Below, in pieces: positions 57,533 through 64,000 of a stretch of 64,000 nucleotides of DNA. The position numbers and the translations under genes are program-made. The number at the start of each line of letters is the position of its first letter. The stretch's first letter is position 1. This stretch comes from Megaleporinus macrocephalus (taxonomy: Eukaryota > Chordata > Actinopteri > Characiformes > Anostomidae): NCBI GenBank assembly GCA_021613375.1, contig CM038722.1, positions 24,904,441 through 24,968,440 of the forward strand, written 5' to 3'. Under the pieces are notes generated by a model, which had not been told where the DNA came from, did no database searches, and saw only the letters and a list, made by a program, of their open reading frames with translations.

Positions 57533-57725
57533 TTAGGGTTGGGTGATAAAACGATAACGGTAGTTATTGTGAAGTAACGTTTCCTCGATAGAACTGTAAG
57601 TCGTAGTCGATAGATAGTCGATAGAATTAAGTTCCATCTATGTTTTGAGAGACAACACGAACAGCCAATCAAATCAAAGTTTTTCAAAACTTTTTCAAAG
57701 CATTCCCACATTCCCAACATAAAAC
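57533..57725. mobile_element. hAT-like element end
   Basis: TAGGGTTGGGTGATAAAACG then ATAACGGTAGTTATTGTGAA and GTAACGTTTCCTCGATAG is the typical end sequence of a common teleost hAT family. The element is not complete. Confidence 0.5.
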
Positions 57726-58033
57726 AGAAGCATTAGAATGAACCACAGCTGTCATTTTCTGTAAACTGTCTGACTAAACCCGAAAAATCACAGCAGGAAG
57801 ACATCATGTGCCCATCTGGTGATCAGTGTAGAAGCTTCCCTTCTATGCTGATTTAAGATCAGGGCCTTCTAAATGAAACTATTACTAAAGACAAAGTGCA
57901 AAAGCAGGCATGACTCATATCCTACATTTCTCTTCTGTTTTATGTTTCCCCTAACGTCCCAACATGCACCACTCACATGTGTGTGGCTACCCAAAAGAAG
58001 GTACCCAAAATACACACACATACATACATACAC

Positions 58034-58460
58034 ACACACACACAGGCTGAAACTAGAGGTGGAAGGATTTCTAATCAAAGTATGTGATTTTGCTTACTCC
58101 AGAGTGTTTTGTAAAATGTGTAAAATCATTGTGTCTCGTGGGGGAGGCAAGACAAAGACATTTCACACTACTAACCTGTTACAGCACTTAAGAGTACACC
58201 ACGCAGCTGAATACAGTGAGTATCAGCAAACAGCAGAGCTAGCACGCGCAGCTAGCACAAAACAAACAACCCAGAGAACCGTGCAGCAACAACAACAGCC
58301 AGAGAGCTAAAGGAACCACAGCCAGAGTGATTAAGTTTATAGCGCTAGATAACCACGTTTAAACCATGTTTCATAACTTGCTTGGGCTGATAATTGCATG
58401 TAGCCTGCCGTGGCATATAGCCCCGCCCTCGATAGGTATCAGAACCGGCATCACAAATGC
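58034..58460 (+). pseudogene. ZBED/hAT transposase remnant with BED zinc finger
   Basis: The frame reads DFAYSRVFCKMCKIIVSRGG, then NLLQHLRVHHAAEYSEYQ, ending in a Gln tract and stop at 58310. CxxC and HxxxHH spacing fits a BED zinc finger. The RNase-H-like transposase core is missing: sequence after the stop jumps to the 3' non-coding end shared with 48610-48710. It is a decayed non-autonomous copy. Confidence 0.75.
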
Positions 58461-59155
58461 TCATCGGTCCATCTCCAGCTGAAACACCTATTATGGCGGG
58501 TATATGTAAATGAGTTGGTTTCTCGTGACATCACATAAACAAGAAATTATAGAAAGTGAAGAGCAAAAATGAAAACACAATCATTAAAGCCCTAAAGCTT
58601 TACTAAAGCGAAGGTGTGTTTTCACTGTCAAGGATAAAATGTGTTCACGCAAAAGTTAAAATGTAGATGCTTATAACATTAGTTCTTTTCTAGGTACAAC
58701 ATATGGACATTAGGTTAAATCTCAGACGTGCTTCTTGAAAAGAGAAGATTTTAATGCAGCTTAACTAGGTTCCTCAAAAATGAGAACCTAGTATGGCAGA
58801 CGGCAGCGCGCCTGTGGTTTGCTGGGTAGCCAAACACAGTCACGGCATCACAGGAAGTGGAAAGACTGCCAGTCACGAGAAGGCAGACACAGAGCACAGT
58901 GTGCAGCAGGCCGCTTCTCTTATACAGCAGAGAGAAACTGATGGTTTGTGTGGCTAAGAGTGAAAAGAGAGGCCGGTAGCTTTGTAACTGTAATATAGAG
59001 GCTCTGTAAAGGGCCTGTCAATGAGCTCTGTTCTGATTGGCTGCTATATACTTTCTTCATACATAAAGCCATCTAAACAGAAACACTATAACTACAGCAT
59101 GAATGGGCGGAGCCAAACTGCTGTAGGCTGAATAGATGTATAGCTTTTATTAAGA

Positions 59156-59201
<46 letters not shown>

Positions 59202-59524
59202 GGGCCCCTTCTTGCACTGCATCTTCAGAGAATAACAATAGAACTGGATGCAACAGGATGCAGCGTGACTCCGTCTCTCTCTAAAATGGGCGTATTCACA
59301 TACCAACCCACGTAGTAATCACCACTCTGTAATATGCAACAGCTTTTGCTTTTTTATGGGCTGTAACGGAGCAATATGATCATATGACATTGTTCTCATG
59401 ATAAATTAAGAATATTGTGGGTAGAACTGGCACAATCATAGAGCACCTGTAAACAAAGCCCAGAGTAATAACAGTCAGTCTACAGCTATAGTAACCTACA
59501 TAGTAAGATCCACTTATTTTATCA
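58460..59524. other. No gene seen; (TTA)n at 59156-59200
   Basis: A modestly CpG-containing stretch at 58790-58990 lacks a recognisable exon. A TTA/ATT microsatellite follows. Confidence 0.5.
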
Positions 59525-59532
59525 GTTCATAC

Positions 59533-61075
59533 TAGGGCTGAACGATTAATTGCATTTGCGATAATCTCGCGATATTTAAAAACGCGATTCTCTAACCGCA
59601 CAGGCTGCGATTTAAACTGGTCACGTGACTTGGGAGCGAGGCGAGCCGAGCCGAGCCGAGGACGAACGGAGCAAACCCGAGCAGGAGGCAGGGAGGTGGA
59701 GAAGTGAAGTCAACACAGCGCACTTTAACATGTTGCACAATGGCTTCAGGCTCGACAGAAGCTGACACAACTGAAAGTCTAATACCAAAGAGGGGCAGCA
59801 CATCAGTTGTGTGGAATTACTTTGGCTTTAAAAAAGAAGATGCTGCTCAACGTCAGGTACTGTGCAAAACGTGCCTTGCTAATGTTGCTACGACGCGAGG
59901 TAACACTACAAACCTTTTTCAGCATTTAAAAAAACACCACAAAGCCTCGTATGATATTTGCAAGGCTAAAATGCCAACGACCAGTGCTGCATCTTCAAAT
60001 ACGCCAAGTACCAGCCGACAGGGATCACTGACCGAACTGTTTGAAAGTGTAACTCCTTATGGACATAATTCGAAGCGGCACGCTGAAATAACTCGGGCAG
60101 TAACGGAGTTCATAGCGAAAGACATGATGCCCGTTAATATAGTGAACAAGCCCGGCTTCATGGCTTTGGTAAACACACTGGATATGCGCTACCAAATGCC
60201 CTCACGCACATATTTTAGCCAAGTTGCTATACCTGAGCTGTATAAAAAATGCCGAAACAGAGTTTCAGCTGAGCTGAAAACAGTGGAGTTTTTTGCCACA
60301 ACTACTGATCTGTGGTCCAGCCGTACATCGGAGCCATACCAGAGTTTAACGGTTCATTACATTGATGAAGATTTAAATTTAAAAGCTCGCTGCCTTCAAG
60401 CATCCTATTTCCCGGATGACCACACGGGGGAAAACATTGCAGCTGGCCTGAGAGAGGGGCTTGCCAGCTGGGATCTACAGGAAGATAACATGATAAAGGT
60501 TGACATGATGGTTTTCCTTGCAAAAAATCTGTGAGTTCCTGAGAACGATACAGAGCTACAGAACAGAGTTCTAGCTGACAGTGCCTTGTTTAATTTGCAC
60601 TTTAGTCTGTTGTTTGCTGCTGTTACTGAGTGACTATTATGTTTACATTATTATTCAAAGGGGTTTTTTTTACATCTAAAAGATTTAATAAGAACAGATT
60701 TATTTTGTGTTCACTGAGTTTGAATTCCCAGAAAATAACGAGCTGGTTAAAGCAGATTCTCTTTATGTTTTTTGCACTTTATTTTTTTTATGATGTTACT
60801 AGCTGGAGAGCAGTAAGTTCATTTTTTTATATCTATTGTTTTTTCTATTAAAAAAAAACAAATGGTGAAAAGGGAAAGCACAGATTTGTTTGCTTTATTG
60901 TTATCTGTGCCTTAAATAAATCTGACATTGTTTATTATTAAACAGATTGATTTATTGCTTCTGTTTGTTGAAAAATACTTGAGAAGACATTTTTAAAAAT
61001 CGCATTTTAAATCGCAATCGCAATTTATAGATAAAAAATTGCAATTAGATTATTTTCCAAAATCGTTCAGCCCTA
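59533..61075 (+). mobile_element. Internally deleted hAT (Ac-type) transposon, intact ends
   Basis: Terminal inverted repeats TAGGGCTGAACGATT (59533) and AATCGTTCAGCCCTA (ends 61075) are exact. Perfect 8-bp target duplications GTTCATAC lie at 59525-59532 and 61076-61083. Sub-terminal GCGATT/AATCGC motifs recur at both ends. The 1543-bp length is about half of an autonomous element. The intact ends and duplication indicate a relatively recent insertion. Confidence 0.95.
59704..60534 (+). CDS. ZBED-type hAT transposase, internally deleted, 276 aa
   Basis: The frame 59704-60534 gives 276 residues; the likely start is the second Met (59740, MASGSTEADT) with a better context. A BED zinc finger lies near residues 35-85: VVWNYFGFKKEDAAQRQ, the CKTC pair, NLFQHLKKHHK. 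The transposase N-terminal part follows (ITRAVTEFIAKDMMPVNIV, FFATTTDLWSSR with the first catalytic Asp). After EDNMIKV the text jumps to DMMVFLAKNL and stop. That ending is typical of hAT C-termini, so about half the protein, including the rest of the RNase-H fold and the dimerisation domain, is lost in frame. It cannot be an active transposase but could bind DNA through its BED finger. Confidence 0.88.
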   Translation: MKSTQRTLTCCTMASGSTEADTTESLIPKRGSTSVVWNYFGFKKEDAAQRQVLCKTCLANVATTRGNTTNLFQHLKKHHKASYDICKAKMPTTSAASSNTPSTSRQGSLTELFESVTPYGHNSKRHAEITRAVTEFIAKDMMPVNIVNKPGFMALVNTLDMRYQMPSRTYFSQVAIPELYKKCRNRVSAELKTVEFFATTTDLWSSRTSEPYQSLTVHYIDEDLNLKARCLQASYFPDDHTGENIAAGLREGLASWDLQEDNMIKVDMMVFLAKNL

Positions 61076-61357
61076 GTTCATACTGTAGAATTACAAATAC
61101 AGACCGTAGGTCATCAGTGCATATGGTAAGTGGACTTGATAAAGTGGACATACAAATGACCATAAATGGTAAATCAAGTTACATCACAATAAGCTTTCTG
61201 GAACATTCTGTGAATATCATCACTATAAGGAATTACACAAACATATTTTTATTATTATATATTATTTTATTATTATTTCTGAATGCCAGGGGGTGGGAAG
61301 TTTTTAAAGCTAATGTTAATAATTATCAAAAGTGACCAGTGAATCCTTATGTGTCTT

Positions 61358-61550
61358 CATAACTCCGCTGTCCAATAAAAATCATGTTTCTCCAAAATAG
61401 TAACTTCACAGGAGAGGACAAAAACATTCCTAATTAAGTAAGTAAGTAAGTTAAGTTTTGGACCAAACATCAGGACCTTATCTCGAAATATAAAGGGCAG
61501 CTGATAGTGAAGTGATGTAGAAAAATAAAAATTAACAAAAATATATATTG
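61358..61550 (+). mobile_element. MITE, GCTGTCCAAT family, partial copy
   Basis: CCGCTGTCCAATAAAAATCA then TTCACAGGAGAGGACAAAAAC matches copies 1 and 2. The middle is deleted and replaced by an AAGTAAGT run. Confidence 0.7.
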
Positions 61551-61979
61551 AATCGTGGCCGCTGTATCACAATACATATTGTATCGCCAGGTTCTTGCCA
61601 ATGCACGGCCCTACCTGTCGCCTATGGCGTGCTCACCAGAGGGTTTTCTATGGTCTTTCTATGACTTTCTTCTATATTTTATTTTCTTCTTGTGCTTTTC
61701 TATTGAAGTTCTCTTATCACAATATCGCCGTAAAGACGATTTGTGATGACATCAGTTGTTAAAAGCACTATACTATTAAACATGATTTGATTACATGGCC
61801 TAACTGGACCTCTTTACAATTAATTAACGCTTTACGGTGAAGCCTTGAATAACTATTTAATCGTATTTAGGCTTCTGGTGCTTTTCATCTGTGTATTAAA
61901 CTTCTGTAAGAAAACTAAATAATGTGATACACATCATGTATCATGTCTAACTCTGTCTCTTTTCTCTTTCTGAGGAAAT

Positions 61980-62378
61980 AACCGCCCACCTGTCCTGCAG
62001 AATACTGTAAAGGACTGACCAATAGAGGCCCCCTACATCACCCGGCACCAACCAGTTCTCCTCTCCATTCGCTCCATCCTTGACTGCATCACTGTATCAT
62101 CCTGATACAGTTTCTAAAGCTTTTATCTTCAGACTCAGCTTTAGTTTATAAACTGTAAATACTGTTTGACCAGAGGAGGATGGTCTCCCTTTGTGAGTCT
62201 GGTTCCTCCCAAGGTTTCTTCCTCCAGTTGAGGGAGTTGTTCTTGCCACTGTTGCCTCTGGCTTGCTCACAGTGGATAAAGTGTGTGATTTCATGTTTTT
62301 CATGCTTTTAAATTCCTGTAAAGCTGCTTTGTGACAACATTGTTGTAAAAAGCGCTACACAAATAAACTTGATTGACT
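61980..62378 (+). repeat. Teleost interspersed repeat, long copy
   Basis: CTGGTTCCTCCCAAGGTTTC, GGGAGTTGTTCTTGCCACTG, CTGTAAAGCTGCTTTGTGAC and GTAAAAAGCGCTACACAAAT are highly characteristic of a multi-copy fish repeat. The shorter copy is at 14325-14465. Confidence 0.7.
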
Positions 62379-62379
62379 A

Positions 62380-63240
62380 AGTCTCTGTGGTCCACCCCTA
62401 GAAGGTACTAGCCAGTGCGTTTACATAAATAAAAGCAGTCTTTTCTGTGACACTGTTGTTTTGCCCGTGCATTCAGTCTTTTCCAGCTGTGTGAGTTACG
62501 CTGCAGTCCAGGCTCACACACGTGCCGTCTGCTATTGTGTACATAGCGCAGCTGAAATGTTCCAAGTAGCTAAAAATAGGACGCAGCCAAGTCCCCCACT
62601 CCTCCCCTCCATATTCCACAACTTCTGAAACATGTTGCCGTGTATATCCTATACAAACAGAGAAAAGTATAAACGTTCAGTAAGTAGGTCGTGAGTGATA
62701 TCTTTAACTTTGCGAGATGATCCTTGATGTGTTTTTTTTTAATCCAGTGCAATAATGAGTGAAGGCACTGAGGCTAAGAAGCCCAGGCTTAAAATAAGTT
62801 ATCACATGATGCCAACACTTTTCAGAGCAATTCGCCCCACTATGAGTCAAGCGTGGATGACTCACACAGCGAGCATGTGAGGTTTCCCAACGCTGGCCTA
62901 TATATTGTGTGTACTGGCATACTCCGTTTTGATATTGCTTTTTAGTTTTAAGTGATATTTTGTTGTTATTCAGGATATAATGCTTCTAGAAAAGCTTACT
63001 CATGTCAGAACTGTCCACAGCAGTGTGGACGTCTGAACTGTCTAACATCAGGGTATGTAATTATAGGACAGGCTTGTGAAGATGCTACCAGATCACATGG
63101 TTTTATAGTTCTGTGATAGGCCGAAATCCCAAAACCTTGTGGTACATGCAGGGTGTTGCTATGGAAAAACAGCCCCCCACACGTAAAACCAATGATTTTC
63201 AGATAATACTGCTATTTTGCCATTATTAGAAACATGTGTG
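62380..63240. other. No gene seen
   Basis: Unique DNA with a few CpGs around 62490-62600. No signal-peptide exon for cd99 could be recognised on the minus strand. Confidence 0.5.
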
Positions 63241-63359
63241 GGTTCACCACTCATCAGGGCCGGCGCTAGAGGGGGCTGAGAGGGGCTAAATTGGCATGTT
63301 AACGAAGCACGAGCTGACGGTATCGAGTTCGCTACTGACCGGGAAAACAACAACAACCA

Positions 63360-63612
63360 AAACGAAAATGAGTGAGCTGAAAATGAGTGAACACACTACT
63401 CCAGGGGAAGAAACTCAGACACCACCAGCCTCGCAGCCTACCGCCTTAGATTTAACTCCTAGACGAGGATCATCTTCACTCGCGTGGAGCTGCTTTGGAT
63501 CTGAAAAGACTGACGTTGCTCAGAAGACGGCGGTTTACAGACTTTGCAAGAAAGCAGCCGTTAAAGATCTACACAGCTAACCTGTTCATCATCTCCCAAC
63601 AAACCACCACAC
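63360..63612 (+). pseudogene. Third ZBED/hAT remnant, cut by the 11-bp array
   Basis: The frame from 63368 gives MSELKMSEHTTPGEET, then SSLAWSCFGSEKTDVAQ, a BED-finger start with LCKK in place of the paired Cys. A one-base loss near 63588 shifts the histidine half (NLFxHHLPTNHH-like) out of frame. The coding similarity then ends where the minisatellite begins. Confidence 0.6.
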
Positions 63613-63614
63613 AG

Positions 63615-64000
63615 AGAATGAAGAGAGTATGAGGAGAGTATGAGGAGAGTGTGAGGAGAGTGTGAGGAGAGTGTGAGGAGTATGAAGAGTATGAACCGAG
63701 TATGAGGAGTATGAAGAGTATGAACCGAGTATGAGGAGTATGAAGAGAGTATGAAGAGAGTGTGAAGTGTGAGGAGTATGAACAGAGTATGAAGAGTATG
63801 AACCGAGTATGAGGAGTATGAAGAGAGTATGAAGAGAGTATGAGGAGCATGAACAGAGTATGAGGAGCATGAACAGAGTATGAGGAGCATGAACAGAGTA
63901 TGAAGAGTATGAACAAAGTATGAGGAGCATGAAGAGAGTATGAGGAGCATGAAGAGAGTATGAGGAGAGTATGAAGAGAGTATGAAGAGAGTATGAAGAG
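63615..64000 (-). repeat. 11-bp minisatellite, inverted second locus, runs off window
   Basis: TGAAGAGAGTATGAGGAG units are the reverse complement of the 38722-42650 array, with the same variant set (GAGTGTGAGGAG, ATGAACAGAGTA). The array reaches the right edge. Confidence 0.95.

Noticed and set aside
57451..57720. 89-codon minus frame with cysteines
   Set aside because: It overlaps the end of a hAT-like repeat and reads a known-type repeat sequence.
1..64000. Sex-chromosome or pseudoautosomal status inferred from CD99-GYG2 linkage
   Set aside because: The linkage predates mammalian sex chromosomes; the window itself carries no evidence on sex linkage in this fish.

Overview
The window is nuclear DNA from a bony fish, most likely a teleost. 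It holds vertebrate multi-exon genes with GT-AG introns, an intron-containing tRNA-Arg(TCT) gene, tRNA-derived SINEs, hAT and MITE-type DNA transposons, a truncated LINE, and many micro- and minisatellites. The exact clade cannot be read with confidence. There are no prokaryotic features.

Two protein-coding genes account for the real coding sequence, both on the minus strand. A glycogenin gene (best fit gyg2) runs from its start codon at 17187 down to 892 and continues off the left edge. Eight coding exons were reconstructed by hand. They join in frame to 378 codons that hold the whole GT8 glucosyltransferase domain and part of the variable linker; the C-terminal glycogen-synthase-binding exon lies outside the window. 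Upstream of it, in the same orientation, is a CD99/XG-family gene (best fit cd99). Fourteen coding exons were reconstructed between 50204 and 20610, all phase 1 at their internal boundaries and as small as 15 nt. They end in a transmembrane segment and a short CD99-like cytoplasmic tail. Its signal-peptide exon was not found and may lie right of 50204 or beyond the window. In human the order CD99 - XG - GYG2 lies at the pseudoautosomal boundary of the X, so this appears to be an ancient conserved neighbourhood. A tRNA-Arg(TCT) gene sits inside a cd99 intron on the same strand.

The rest is intron and intergenic DNA dominated by repeats. Five unrelated minisatellites are present: 27 bp (6996-9006), 39-41 bp (30500-32870), 11 bp (38722-42650, and again inverted at 63615-64000), 36 bp (45240-45527) and 21 bp (50560-51650). 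Several produce long but spurious open frames. Mobile DNA includes a recent-looking internally deleted hAT element with perfect 8-bp target duplications (59533-61075), other ZBED/hAT remnants, a 5'-truncated L1-like LINE with an 11-bp target duplication (34323-35112), SINEs (one with a 9-bp duplication), and at least three families of non-autonomous inverted-repeat elements.

No novel multi-gene system is evident. The most interesting items are the cd99 microexon architecture, the gyg2 exon 1 that carries only seven coding bases, the in-frame deletion product of the hAT element, the nested higher-order structure of the 11-bp array, a perfect 17-bp hairpin, and a possible spliced non-coding transcript in the largest gyg2 intron. 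All similarity statements come from reading the sequence and recalled family features; no searches were run.
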